From Marinicella meishanensis (lineage in GTDB: Bacteria; Pseudomonadota; Gammaproteobacteria; Xanthomonadales; Marinicellaceae): a stretch of 64,000 nucleotides of DNA. The DNA lies in contig NZ_JAIOUV010000007.1 of NCBI RefSeq assembly GCF_019931145.1, positions 210,542 through 274,541 on the forward strand, written 5' to 3'. Both the position numbers and the translations under genes were made by a program. The stretch's first letter is position 1. Each line of letters begins with the position of its first letter. The notes beneath the pieces are model-generated. The model was not told the origin of the DNA, made no database searches, and was given only the letters and a program-made list of their open reading frames with translations. Of this stretch, positions 17,028-26,069 are shown one piece after another.

Positions 17028-17055
17028 ATTCTACGTCTGTGAAATTCAGAGTCAA
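17028..17055 (-). promoter_or_regulatory. Strong sigma-70 promoter with UP element and GC-rich discriminator
   Basis: On the minus strand TTGACT (17050-17055) is separated by 16 bp from TAGAAT (17028-17033), then GCGATCCC. An A/T-rich tract upstream (17056-17080) looks like an UP element. The TAGAATGCG context resembles rRNA P1 promoters under stringent and growth-rate control. Confidence 0.75.
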
Positions 17056-17080
17056 GAAAAAATTAACATTTTTTTAACGA

Positions 17081-17448
17081 ACTCCGTCGGAGGACGGGGT
17101 CCAGATACGAAAATCAGCCGGGAGCCAGTTAAAATAAGACGGGGTCCAATTGCTTTCTCTAAACACCATACAACCCCATAAAATACCGCACAAGAAACAT
17201 GGTATTAATCATTGAATTAATGGGCTTATATTTGGCATGAATTTCAATGAAACTTCCTCATAAATGACGCTGGATGCCGGCCGCCGCCGGCAAGTCGACT
17301 GCTTGGAGGTGACCGCTTGTTGTGGATGCCGGCCCCTGTTCTGGCTTGGTGCCAGCTCTTCGCCGTCTTGTCGACTGTTTGAGGATACCGGCCCCCGTTC
17401 TGACCGGAAGCCGGCATTGCGCCATCATGATGGACATTGGAGGGACCG
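17081..17448. other. Intergenic stretch with short repeats, no gene seen
   Basis: It holds two copies of ACGGGGTCCA (about 17093 and 17140) and two diverged copies of a GC-rich motif (TGCCGGC and TCGACTG blocks near 17275-17300 and 17370-17400). No coding frame with a good start is seen. Confidence 0.4.
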
Positions 17449-18366
17449 CTAAGGCAACTTCAAAACCAACTTTTCCTCACCCACATCAATCACCGCACCA
17501 TACTTTTGCAGAAAATCTTGGCCGATGACTCCGTCGATTCGAGTTCCGGTGTGTGATTGGGTGAATGCAACCACGGCGGACAGGTCGCTGCTGTACACCC
17601 GATCCATGGCCAATGGCCGCTGCATGATGGTGAAGGCGTCCAAAGGAATGCTTTGCAAGGCGAAGCCACCACCGGCTCCGTTGCTGTACTCGGCTTGGCC
17701 GGTTGCCTCATGCGCCAGACCCAAAGCCGCCAAGGCGGCGTGGTCAATGAGGGTGCGACTGGCACCTGAGTCGACCAAGAGCCAGCCTTGGTGTTGTTGC
17801 CATTCATACGACAAAACCAAAAAAGTAAAACCCAAGGCATCGAATGACAAAGCCCGCAATGGCACGGTCAGTGATTGGTTGCCGTCAGCTGTTGATGCCG
17901 CTGTGGGTGGATTGAAAGTCAAGGTGTTCTTGAGCACATCCAAACGCGACTGCATGGCCATCAACACATCGATACCGATCAAGCCATCTATCATGCGGCC
18001 CGTGGCATTGAACAAACCCATGGTGACCGCATTCAAATCGGTGCTGCCCACTTGCTTAATGGGCACGTCAACACCGCCGATGCTCATCGTTTCAATGCGG
18101 TAAAAATCAATCTGAATGGGCCCGCCCGCGCCGGCCGCTTGTTGGCTGCTGAGTTTTTGTTGTATCTTGAATTTTTGCAAGCCGCGAGCATTTACCGCCG
18201 TGATCGCGCCCGTATCGACGACAAACAAGCCATCCACCCCATTGATCTGAGCTGCAATAATATCATGCCCGGTGGCCAGTTTTGACAGCGTCAATGTGGT
18301 GGCGGAGGCTGGATTGGCCAACAACAGCCAACCCAGCATAAAAACCTGCAATATCCATGACCTCAT
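17449..18366 (-). CDS. Exported retropepsin-like aspartic protease, two-lobed
   Basis: This 305-residue protein has a signal peptide (to about residue 22) and two aspartic-protease motifs: VVDTGAITAVN (Asp51) and LLVDSGASRTLID (Asp199), each starting a half-domain that ends with an ILG-like segment (IDGLIGIDVL and IDGVIGQDFL). Bacterial gag-asp-type proteins usually carry one lobe and dimerise; here both lobes are in one chain, so it may work as a pepsin-like monomer. The start codon overlaps the stop of the upstream gene (ATGA), so they form an operon. Location is probably the periplasm; the substrate is unknown. Confidence 0.85.
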   Translation of the reverse strand: MRSWILQVFMLGWLLLANPASATTLTLSKLATGHDIIAAQINGVDGLFVVDTGAITAVNARGLQKFKIQQKLSSQQAAGAGGPIQIDFYRIETMSIGGVDVPIKQVGSTDLNAVTMGLFNATGRMIDGLIGIDVLMAMQSRLDVLKNTLTFNPPTAASTADGNQSLTVPLRALSFDALGFTFLVLSYEWQQHQGWLLVDSGASRTLIDHAALAALGLAHEATGQAEYSNGAGGGFALQSIPLDAFTIMQRPLAMDRVYSSDLSAVVAFTQSHTGTRIDGVIGQDFLQKYGAVIDVGEEKLVLKLP

Positions 18367-19211
18367 CGGTTGGCCTCCGGATCCACTTTCGCCCCAGCAG
18401 GTTGGATCAACTTGCTGGGATCCAACGGCGTGCGCACATCCACATGGGTGATGATGTGGTTGCCGACAATCCGTTCATCCGCTTCTGGCATGGTGCGAAA
18501 AGCCGCCGGAAACACCAGGCCATCAACCGTTTGGTGCTTGGTGATCAAGCGCCACAAGGGGCCGAATAATTCGCGTTCGGGTGGCTGACCCAGGGATTTC
18601 AACAAGGCTTTGTTGCCCACCGCATATTGATAGCCGGCCAGTAAGTGGGTGGCCGGATCGATGTACAGCACAAAGTAATCCAAGTCACTTTTGCCGATGG
18701 TCGGCTTGGTTTTGAAGGTCATTTTCACTTCGTGGTAGGTTTTGCCCCCATGCCCAGGCCAGGCAAACTCATTCACGGCTGACAGCACCACCCCATCTTC
18801 TTGGGTTAACCAGGGCAAATTCACGAAGTAGTAGAAAAAATACAGCATGGCGGTGGGCGGGTTGGCTTTTTGCCAGTTGCGAGACCACACCGTGGTGCCA
18901 TCAAAGGCGATTTCGGCATCGTTCATATACCAATCCTGATGCACCTGTTTGGTCTGCTGATCGAACGTTTCACGGGCCACCCACCAAGCCAATTCGTTTT
19001 TGCCGTGGTAATTGTTGTGCATGATGGCGTCAAAGCTGATGGCCGGTGCCGCCCGCCATTTTTCCAGTCCACCATGGGCCGTCACCATGGCTTCTATGAC
19101 CTGTTTGGTTTGGTCATTGGCGTAGTCAGGTGCCGCCAATGATGTGGCCGAATAAGTCGCCGAAAAAACCGCCAATAAGAAGCCCGTTCTCAGATAAATA
19201 ATTGCTTTCAA
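18363..19211 (-). CDS. Exported protein of unknown function (DUF6503-like)
   Basis: Starts are TTG at 19211 (seven bases after GAGGA, preferred) or TTG at 19217. The product of about 282 residues has a signal peptide ending near SLAA. The segment VIEAMVTAHGGLEKWRAAPA followed by many beta-strands resembles DUF6503 or LolA/RseB-like beta-barrel domains that bind lipid in the periplasm. Trp and Tyr are frequent (YFFYYFVNLPW), consistent with a hydrophobic pocket. It is translationally coupled to the retropepsin gene, so the two may act on the same envelope component; this is inference. Confidence 0.65.
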   Translation of the reverse strand: MKAIIYLRTGFLLAVFSATYSATSLAAPDYANDQTKQVIEAMVTAHGGLEKWRAAPAISFDAIMHNNYHGKNELAWWVARETFDQQTKQVHQDWYMNDAEIAFDGTTVWSRNWQKANPPTAMLYFFYYFVNLPWLTQEDGVVLSAVNEFAWPGHGGKTYHEVKMTFKTKPTIGKSDLDYFVLYIDPATHLLAGYQYAVGNKALLKSLGQPPERELFGPLWRLITKHQTVDGLVFPAAFRTMPEADERIVGNHIITHVDVRTPLDPSKLIQPAGAKVDPEANR

Positions 19212-19317
19212 AGTCAAATCCTCGCTGATAATAATTCAAAGATCCATTTTATTTTTCATGCCGAAAGCCAGGATTCAAGCGGCTTGGGGGATTCGGTTGG
19301 GTTTCAGGGAGATTCGG

Positions 19318-20142
19318 TCAATTGACCACTTGGGCTTTGATGTGTTTGACGTTTTTGCGCGAGATCGCCACATCAAAATCCAAGTAGGCCATTTCCAAAA
19401 AATGGTTGTTCTGGACCTTTTTCAAGCCTTGGATGTAGGACAAGTTGACCAAGTAAGATTGATGCGGCCGGTAAAACATTTCGGTATTCAGGTTCTGCTC
19501 CATTTTTTTCATGCTGGAGCGAATCATGCGGTTTTGTAACTCGGCTTGGTCATTCAGGTAATACACTTCCAAGTAGTTGTCGCTGGTTTTCAGGCAGACC
19601 AAATTCGCTGGTTTGACTTTAAAACCATCGGCCTGGTTGTCAGAAGGCAGCAGCATCAGCACTGACGCAAAACGGTCCACAGTGGCTGCTTGCTTTGACC
19701 ACAAGTGAATGAACACGCCACTGACCAAGCCCCACAAGGCGTAAATGGCCAAAAACTGCGGCATCAGTTCAATGAAAGACCGCACCGGTACATACATATG
19801 ACGCCAGCCGCTGATGGTGTGGTGCAAGCCCTGGCTGTAAATCCAGTTGCTGCAACTGACCCAAAACACCAACAACAACACCCACCCGACCAACAACCAC
19901 GGTTGACTGGCCACCTGGGCCATGGACCAGCGGGCAGGCAGCAGGCGCAACCACAGCCAGACCGCCACCGCCGAAATCAGGCCATAGCTGCCCAACATCA
20001 GGTGATAAATGGGCCGAAAACCCTGCAAAGTGATGCCAAAAGGCTCCAACAAATTCAACACCAGGGCGATGTACGCCCCCGCAGAAATGATGAGCCAGCG
20101 GTGGCTGGTGATGGTTTGGTTGGTGCTGGAAGTGACCGACAC
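19318..20142 (-). CDS. Membrane-bound LytTR-family transcription regulator
   Basis: The N-terminal half has about four membrane helices (residues 17-165, including WLLVGWVLLLVFWVSCSNWI). The C-terminal 100 residues form a LytTR DNA-binding domain: LVCLKTSDNYLEVYYLN, then FYRPHQSYLVNLSYIQGLKK. Regulation would thus be direct from the membrane without a phosphorelay. The gene diverges from the alpha/beta hydrolase gene across a 180-bp gap that may hold its operator. Its signal is unknown. Confidence 0.88.
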   Translation of the reverse strand: MSVTSSTNQTITSHRWLIISAGAYIALVLNLLEPFGITLQGFRPIYHLMLGSYGLISAVAVWLWLRLLPARWSMAQVASQPWLLVGWVLLLVFWVSCSNWIYSQGLHHTISGWRHMYVPVRSFIELMPQFLAIYALWGLVSGVFIHLWSKQAATVDRFASVLMLLPSDNQADGFKVKPANLVCLKTSDNYLEVYYLNDQAELQNRMIRSSMKKMEQNLNTEMFYRPHQSYLVNLSYIQGLKKVQNNHFLEMAYLDFDVAISRKNVKHIKAQVVN

Positions 20143-20322
20143 AGTTAAAGCTGTTTGAATGATGTGGACATGATAACAAAAACCCCTTCACTCAGACCAT
20201 CCCCCATTGGTATGGATGGTGGCAACCACTCACCGGCCCCAGCTACCACTCATCCAATAATCCATCCCCAACAGTCCGATTGTCCATACACTGAGCACCA
20301 CACCAACAACACAGGAAACACC

Positions 20323-21204
20323 ATGAAACGCCAACACCTTTTTTATGCCTTATTGATGCTGTTCACGGCCTTGAGCACCCATGCCAAAGAAGCAGCAGCT
20401 GACTTTGCGTTCAAAGTCACAGTTCATGGTCAAGGTCAGCCCATGCTGCTGATCCCAGGGTTGAGTAATGACATGACTGTATGGGATTCAACAGTGATCA
20501 AGTTCCAAGACCGGTATGAAATGCACACCGTGACTTTGCCTGGTTTTGCAGGTCAACCGGCCATGAGCGAAGAAGGCCCTTTTTTGACTCGGGTCCGAGA
20601 CCAACTGCAAGCTTACGTGCAACAGCAAGGCTGGCAAAAACCCGTATTGGTCGGTCATTCATTGGGCGGTTACATGGCCCTGTTGTTGGCCATCGAACAA
20701 CCTGATTTCTATGACAAAATCATCATCGTCGATTCAGTGCCATTCATGCCGGCATTGACCATGCCCATGGCCACCGAAGAAAGTGCCAAACTGATTGCTG
20801 AGAACATGAAAAAGCAAATGGATGCCCAAACCAAAGACATGCAATCGACTTCACTGGACATGATTTTGGCCACCATGATCACCGATCCGGAGCACATCAA
20901 ATTGGCCAAGCAGTGGGGCATGGATTCCGATTCGGCCACGGTCAGCCAAGCCATGTATGAACTGATGACCCAGGACATCCGCCAAGAAATCGCGGTGATC
21001 CAATCGCCCACTTTGGTCATGGCCTCCTATGTGGCTTACAAGCCGTTTGGCGTCACCCGTGAATTGTTGGCCCAAAACTACGGTGCCCAGTATGAACAAC
21101 TGCAAGGCCATCAATTGGCGATCACCGACACCGGCAAGCATTTCATCATGTGGGATGATCCAGAGTTTTACTTTGCCAAAATGGGTGCATTCTTGGCACA
21201 ATGA
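20323..21204 (+). CDS. Exported alpha/beta hydrolase
   Basis: ATG at 20323 follows AGGAAA and starts a signal peptide (MKRQHLFYALLMLFTALSTH); upstream in-frame Mets lack a site. The 293-residue product has the nucleophile elbow VLVGHSLGGYMAL and a C-terminal DTGKHFIMWDDP with the expected catalytic His. The usual acid after strand 6 (xGxxDxxxP) is not obvious: the segment reads SPTLVMASYVAYKPFG. The acid may lie elsewhere or be lost. Residues TFMGxxx-like cap features are not distinctive. It lies between two LytTR modules and four bases before the sensor kinase, suggesting co-regulation. Confidence 0.82.
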   Translation: MKRQHLFYALLMLFTALSTHAKEAAADFAFKVTVHGQGQPMLLIPGLSNDMTVWDSTVIKFQDRYEMHTVTLPGFAGQPAMSEEGPFLTRVRDQLQAYVQQQGWQKPVLVGHSLGGYMALLLAIEQPDFYDKIIIVDSVPFMPALTMPMATEESAKLIAENMKKQMDAQTKDMQSTSLDMILATMITDPEHIKLAKQWGMDSDSATVSQAMYELMTQDIRQEIAVIQSPTLVMASYVAYKPFGVTRELLAQNYGAQYEQLQGHQLAITDTGKHFIMWDDPEFYFAKMGAFLAQ

Positions 21205-21208
21205 TGGC

Positions 21209-22279
21209 ATGAATTCCAACACCCTCTTCTGGATTGTTAACGCAGCAGGCTGGATCACCTACCTGCTGCTGGCCAGTTTATTTTTTGGCTACTTCACCGG
21301 CGGCATTTCCAGCACCATGTGGTACATCAACCTGGCCTCTTTCGCCTACTACGTGCCGATCACTGGGTGCTTGCGTTGGCTCATCAAGAAAATGGGCTGG
21401 TTTGAGAACCAACAGCTGATCAAACTGATTTTGGTGCTGGTAGGGATCAATTACCTGATCGCCTTGGTGGGCCAGTTTCTGGTGTCATTGGTCATGATGT
21501 ATGGCTTGGGCATGATGGACTGGAGCAGCTATTCGGTCAACATGCTGATGATCACTTCTGGCCAACAATGGTTTGTTTTGGGCTTGTGGTCGTTGCTGTA
21601 CCTGGTGATCAAACAACTGCGCCGCAGCCGCCAACAGCAAATGACCCAATTGCAGCTGGAATCGGCCCTGCAGGCCAATGAACTGCGGGCCTTGAAAGCC
21701 CAGCTCAACCCCCATTTCATTTTCAATTGTTTGAACAACATGCGGGCCTTGGCCATCGATGACAGCCAAACCACCCGCCAAATGATCACCCATTTGTCAG
21801 AAATCCTGAAATATTCGTTTCAATACGGTGAGCAAACCACCGTCAGCGTGGAACGGGAAATCCAGCATGTGAACAACTACCTGGCCTTGGAAAGCATCCA
21901 GTTCGAGCAGCGTTTGACCTACGACACGCAAGTGGATGCCGCCACACAACAGGCTTTGATACCCACATTGGCCATTCAGCTGTTGGTGGAAAATGCCATC
22001 AAACACGGCATCATGAAATTACCGAACGGTGGCCACATTCAAATCAATGTCACCGGCGTCGGTGCGCAGTTGATCATCACCGTGACCAACACCGGAACTT
22101 TACCAACCGAGCCCAACCCAGCCCACAACGACCGCAACCACACCAGGGTGGGCTTGTCGAACCTCAAACAACGGTTGCACCTGATGTATGGTGACCGGGC
22201 CGAGCTGTCAATCCAGGCCTTGAGCGATGAACGCGTGGCGGTGCAAATCAAACTACCCTTGGAAATGAACCATGACTGA
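21209..22279 (+). CDS. LytS/AlgZ-type sensor histidine kinase
   Basis: ATG at 21209 (MNSNTLFWIVNAAGWITYLL) gives 356 residues with about four membrane helices (to residue 135), a short coiled coil (RQQQMTQLQLESALQANEL) and the His_kinase domain with LKAQLNPHFIFNCLNNMRAL, His169 being the phosphorylation site. The ATPase part contains LLVENAIKHGIMKL and GVGLSNLKQRL-like sequence (RVGLSNLKQRLHLMYG). It starts 4 bp after the hydrolase stop and its end overlaps the response-regulator start by 8 nt, so all three genes form an operon. Confidence 0.92.
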   Translation: MNSNTLFWIVNAAGWITYLLLASLFFGYFTGGISSTMWYINLASFAYYVPITGCLRWLIKKMGWFENQQLIKLILVLVGINYLIALVGQFLVSLVMMYGLGMMDWSSYSVNMLMITSGQQWFVLGLWSLLYLVIKQLRRSRQQQMTQLQLESALQANELRALKAQLNPHFIFNCLNNMRALAIDDSQTTRQMITHLSEILKYSFQYGEQTTVSVEREIQHVNNYLALESIQFEQRLTYDTQVDAATQQALIPTLAIQLLVENAIKHGIMKLPNGGHIQINVTGVGAQLIITVTNTGTLPTEPNPAHNDRNHTRVGLSNLKQRLHLMYGDRAELSIQALSDERVAVQIKLPLEMNHD

Positions 22280-23003
22280 ATCCACCCAAGCCTTGATTGT
22301 CGATGACTCCAGGTTGGCGCGCAAAGAATTGCGTCATTTGCTGCAAGAACACCCCCACATCACGGTGGCCGGAGAAGCCGAGTCCGGCCAACAAGCGATC
22401 GACTGGTTGGCACAGAACCATGCCGATGTGTTGTTTCTTGACATTCAAATGCCGGGCATGGATGGTTTTGAGTTGTTGCAACAATTGGACCACATCCCCC
22501 AAGTGATCTTCGTCACCGCCTATGATCAATACGCCATTCAAGCGTTTGAACACAACGCCTTGGATTACCTGCAAAAGCCCATCGAACCACAAGCCTTGCA
22601 ACGCGCCATTGCACGCATCCAACCGCAGCCTGCAGCCACATCCAGCACCACCAACCATGGCGACCGCTTGTTGACCCAAGGTGATCAGGTGTTTGTCAAA
22701 GACGGTGAACAATGTTGGTTTGTTGATGTGGCCGACATCCGCTTGTTTGCCGTGGATGGCAACTACACCACTGTACACTTTGCTGAGCACCAGCCGATGA
22801 TCCCGAAAACCCTCAATCACTTGGCCTCGCGGTTGGATCCAGGCTTGTTCTTTCGCGCCAACCGCAATGAATTGATCAATTTGAAGCACATCCAATCGGT
22901 GGAACCCTGGGTTCAAGGCATCCGCATTCACCTGTCAGGCGGGGAAAAAATCGAGGTGTCGCGGCGGCAAACGCAAAAATTCAAGGAGATGATGAGTTTG
23001 TGA
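22272..23003 (+). CDS. LytTR-family response regulator
   Basis: This 243-residue protein has a receiver domain (residues 1-120) with acidic pair DD at 11-12, phospho-acceptor Asp57 in LFLDIQMPGMDG, Thr in VFVTAYDQYA and Lys in DYLQKPIEP. The LytTR DNA-binding domain follows (about 135-243; IRLFAVDGNYTTVHF, FFRANRNELINLKHI). It is the cognate partner of the overlapping sensor kinase. Its C-terminal coding end overlaps the 3' end of the convergent GNAT gene by 23 bp. Confidence 0.93.
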   Translation: MTESTQALIVDDSRLARKELRHLLQEHPHITVAGEAESGQQAIDWLAQNHADVLFLDIQMPGMDGFELLQQLDHIPQVIFVTAYDQYAIQAFEHNALDYLQKPIEPQALQRAIARIQPQPAATSSTTNHGDRLLTQGDQVFVKDGEQCWFVDVADIRLFAVDGNYTTVHFAEHQPMIPKTLNHLASRLDPGLFFRANRNELINLKHIQSVEPWVQGIRIHLSGGEKIEVSRRQTQKFKEMMSL

Positions 23004-23472
23004 GGCGCAACTGCATGAACACGCTGTTGGGGTCGTGTTGGTAATGACCAAACGGCCCACAATCAACAAACCCGTGCATGCGATACAAACGCCTGGCGGG
23101 TTCAAAATAAGCCATGGAACCGGTTTCTAATTTAAGTTCTTGGTAGCCCCGCTCATGGGCCGTTTGCAAGATGTGTTGCATCAGGCGCCGACCCACGCCT
23201 TTGCCCGTGTGTTGTGGCGCGGTTTTCATGGACTTGATCTCGCCGACCTGATCGTCCCAATGCTTGAGTGCCACACAACCCAACAACACCGCCTCATCCC
23301 ACAAGGACCAGAACGTGATGGCTGGCTGTTTCAAGCCGTCCACATCCAACACATGGCGACTTTCGGGGGGCGAATGGTCGGCCATGCGGTCTTGGTGTTC
23401 TTGCAACAACGCCCTCACTTGCGGATGGTCCAAGCCATCCAATTGGAACCGCCACGACACCACTTCAGTCAT
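22981..23472 (-). CDS. GNAT-family N-acetyltransferase
   Basis: With ATG at 23472 (MTEVVSWRF) the product has 163 residues. The acetyl-CoA-binding motif A is [20 protein letters not shown] (QxxGxG), followed by [15 protein letters not shown] and [15 protein letters not shown], the usual C-terminal fold. The substrate is unknown. The start overlaps the stop of the terC-like gene by 8 nt, so the two are co-transcribed. Confidence 0.88.
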   Translation of the reverse strand: MTEVVSWRFQLDGLDHPQVRALLQEHQDRMADHSPPESRHVLDVDGLKQPAITFWSLWDEAVLLGCVALKHWDDQVGEIKSMKTAPQHTGKGVGRRLMQHILQTAHERGYQELKLETGSMAYFEPARRLYRMHGFVDCGPFGHYQHDPNSVFMQLRLTNSSSP

Positions 23473-24211
23473 GATCACCAGCCTGGGCACGGGCCCGCCG
23501 CGCCAACAAATTCAAGGCCTCGATGAACACCGAGAAAGCCATTGCGGCGTAGATGTATTTCTTCGGAAAGTGAACACCAAAGCCTTCGGCGATCAACACC
23601 GTGCCAATGACCAACAAAAAGCCCAATGCCAGCATCAATACACTGGGATTGCGATCAATGAAGCGGGCCAAGGGTTCGGCCGACAACAGCATCACCAGCA
23701 CCGCCACCACCACCGCAATCACCATGATTGGCAAGTGGTTGGTCATGCCCACCGCGGTGATGATGCTGTCGATGGAAAAGACCACGTCGATCAAGATGAT
23801 TTGGCCGATCACTGCACCAAAAGTCAAACTCAGGCCGGCATAGGTCTTGGTCTTCTTGATGGCATCGGGGTCGACCATCTGGTGGATTTCGGCAATGGCT
23901 TTGTACACCAGAAACAAGCCACCGGCCAACATGATCAAATCACGCCAAGAAAAGGCTTGTCCCCAAACGGTGAACAGCGGTGTGGTCAAGCCCACAATGA
24001 ACGCCATGGTTCCCAGCAAAGCCAAGCGCAACACCAGGGCCAGTGCGATGCCAATGCGGCGCGCGGTGGTTTGTTGGTGGGCCGGTAAACGGTTGGTCAA
24101 AATGGATATGAAAATCAGGTTATCAATGCCCAGCACCACTTCCATCAGAATCAAAGTCAACAAGGCCAGCCAGGTACTCGGTTGGGCAAACAATTCAATC
24201 AGGGCTTCCAT
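23465..24211 (-). CDS. TerC-family integral membrane protein
   Basis: This 248-residue protein has seven or more helices and the TerC signatures [16 protein letters not shown] (residues 24-39) and [19 protein letters not shown], each with an intramembrane Asp thought to bind metal. TerC proteins have been linked to tellurite resistance, manganese export and loading of metal onto exported enzymes. The length matches the YgdQ/YoaE-like short form without CBS domains. It is first in an operon with the GNAT gene. Confidence 0.9.
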   Translation of the reverse strand: MEALIELFAQPSTWLALLTLILMEVVLGIDNLIFISILTNRLPAHQQTTARRIGIALALVLRLALLGTMAFIVGLTTPLFTVWGQAFSWRDLIMLAGGLFLVYKAIAEIHQMVDPDAIKKTKTYAGLSLTFGAVIGQIILIDVVFSIDSIITAVGMTNHLPIMVIAVVVAVLVMLLSAEPLARFIDRNPSVLMLALGFLLVIGTVLIAEGFGVHFPKKYIYAAMAFSVFIEALNLLARRARAQAGDHD

Positions 24212-24268
24212 ATCAGTTCTTCAATCAATTTGGTTTTGAGATTAATCCAGCAGCGCTTGTCACCACAC

Positions 24269-25714
24269 TCATTCAAAATCATCGGCAAATATCAGGTCAC
24301 AACTGAGGTCGCCACAGTATTCATAGGCACCGATGTCCAGATCCCCACTGACCACACGGCTGCGGATGCTTTGGTGTTTGACGTATTCTCCCACCAGTGC
24401 ATGGTCTGGCAACAATCCCGGCAAAATGGCCATGCCTTGATCGATCAAATCGCCTCCGGACTGCATGGTGAAATCCTGACCGGCCAGATTCACAAAACCC
24501 GGTTCGGTGTCGGTCAGGTTGTTACCCAAATCATTGACGAAGCCACTGGGGGTGCAATGACAATCGCTGTAGCCGCTTTTCAGCCAGTTGTGTTGGTAAT
24601 TCATCACCCCGTTGCCATCAACCAAAGCCTGGCTGGAGCCATTGGCGGTGCCGTAGTAAACGTTGTTGAACACATGCGCCGTTTCGTCATTGGTCGACAG
24701 GCGCATCAAAGTGGTGTTGCCGCTGCGGGTGCTGATGATGGTGTTGTTGTAAAAGTACAGGTTGCCTTTGCGGTAATCACTGATGGTGCCACTGTCACCA
24801 CCGTAATGCACAATCTGTGAGTTGCCCTGCCCTTCCGATTCAATCAACACATTGCCATAAACGTGGGTGGTCTGATAACTCGGGTGGTTGACCAACACAC
24901 TGGAGTCTTCGGCATCCACCAAATCCAACTGGCGATTGCCGTCTTCAATCCAGTTGTAGCGCACCACCAGACCCGCTGAGCGGTCTTTCAAGTTGTTGCC
25001 CAGGGCATTGGTGCGCAAAGGCCCAAAGCGGTTGCCTTCATAGATGATACCGATCGCTGCGGTGTAGGTGTTGTGCTCAAAAAATCGCCCCTCGATGCCA
25101 TTGTCATAAATGTGGTTGTTTTGGATCAAAATGTCTTGGGTTTGGCCGCCATTGGCGCCGACAAATATGCCATTGCCGGAATCACGGATGGTGTTGTTGC
25201 GGATGGTGATGTGCTGACCAATTTCCACATACACGCTGGCGGCGTTGTTGGAATACGTTTCGGTGCCGCCACCGTCGTTGGTGAACTGGAAAGGTGGTCT
25301 GGCTGAACGCAGATCCAGGTTCTCGATGATGATGTGTTGCGGGATGTCGTTGTCTGGGGTGTTGGAACCGCCAATCTTAATCAAGCCCCGGGGTTCATTC
25401 CAGAAGTTGACCCCAGGCACGGTGGTGGCGCCATTGCCACTGATCACTGGTTGTTGGCCTTGTGGGCCATTGACCCCAATCACCTGGATTGGGTTTTGTT
25501 CCGTGCCCACCGCATTGATCACCCACTTTTCCAGGTAAGGCGCCGCCCGCCAATGGATGTAGACCCGATCACCGGCTTGCAAACCGGCCCAAGGCACGTC
25601 GCCAATGTTTTGAATGGGTGGGTTGGCATCCACGTGGTAATCGGTGGCCAACAATGAGCCGGCCCAAAGCAAACCAAAGGCGCACAAGCACTGAACACAT
25701 GATTTCATATTCAT
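24269..25714 (-). CDS. Secreted right-handed beta-helix protein
   Basis: The 481-residue product starts MNMKSCVQCLCAFGLLWAGS, a signal peptide; a second Met at 25708 is equally possible. The main body contains many beta-helix rungs (HITIRNNTIRDSGNGIFVG, DILIQNNHIYDNG, THVYGNVLIESEG), as in polysaccharide lyases and related surface proteins. No catalytic residues can be assigned. A region with LIDQGMAIL and LDIGAYEY is a short choice-of-anchor-like end. It ends CDLIFADDFE, the shared C-terminal motif. It may bind or cut a polysaccharide. Confidence 0.82.
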   Translation of the reverse strand: MNMKSCVQCLCAFGLLWAGSLLATDYHVDANPPIQNIGDVPWAGLQAGDRVYIHWRAAPYLEKWVINAVGTEQNPIQVIGVNGPQGQQPVISGNGATTVPGVNFWNEPRGLIKIGGSNTPDNDIPQHIIIENLDLRSARPPFQFTNDGGGTETYSNNAASVYVEIGQHITIRNNTIRDSGNGIFVGANGGQTQDILIQNNHIYDNGIEGRFFEHNTYTAAIGIIYEGNRFGPLRTNALGNNLKDRSAGLVVRYNWIEDGNRQLDLVDAEDSSVLVNHPSYQTTHVYGNVLIESEGQGNSQIVHYGGDSGTISDYRKGNLYFYNNTIISTRSGNTTLMRLSTNDETAHVFNNVYYGTANGSSQALVDGNGVMNYQHNWLKSGYSDCHCTPSGFVNDLGNNLTDTEPGFVNLAGQDFTMQSGGDLIDQGMAILPGLLPDHALVGEYVKHQSIRSRVVSGDLDIGAYEYCGDLSCDLIFADDFE

Positions 25715-26069
25715 TCTGATGAATTAAAACAAGTCCCATTGTATAGGCTGCGCGTTTTGAGAACTGTTAATTCGGTTGGATTTTTGCCATCGATCTGTCT
25801 CTGATGTACTCCCGCTTGACCCGGCGGCATCCAGTCAAGCGGCATCATCTGGATGCAGCTGGATCTCATGGCGGTTGTGAACTTCTTGTTGGTCCGCCAA
25901 ACAGTGCGTTGATTATCATGGCTGTGATGGGAATCATGGAACGGTGATTTTCTCCAAAAAAAGCATTGTGCAACGGCGCATTTGTGGGTATAAATAAGCC
26001 CAGAAGCGCACCACAGATGCGACCTGTACCATCCACCAACAGTACGACCAACAAAAGAGGAAAACATTG
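25715..26069. other. Divergent intergenic region with hairpin
   Basis: No gene is seen. A hairpin is formed by CCGCTTGAC (25812-25820) and GTCAAGCGG (25834-25842), overlapped by a second pair GCATCCAG/CTGGATGC (25827-25834/25850-25857); the two are mutually exclusive. Confidence 0.45.
25966..25994 (+). promoter_or_regulatory. Probable sigma-70 promoter of the SET-domain gene
   Basis: TTGTGC (25966-25971) and TATAAA (25989-25994) are 17 bp apart; the start codon at 26070 lies about 70 bp after the expected transcription start. Confidence 0.5.
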
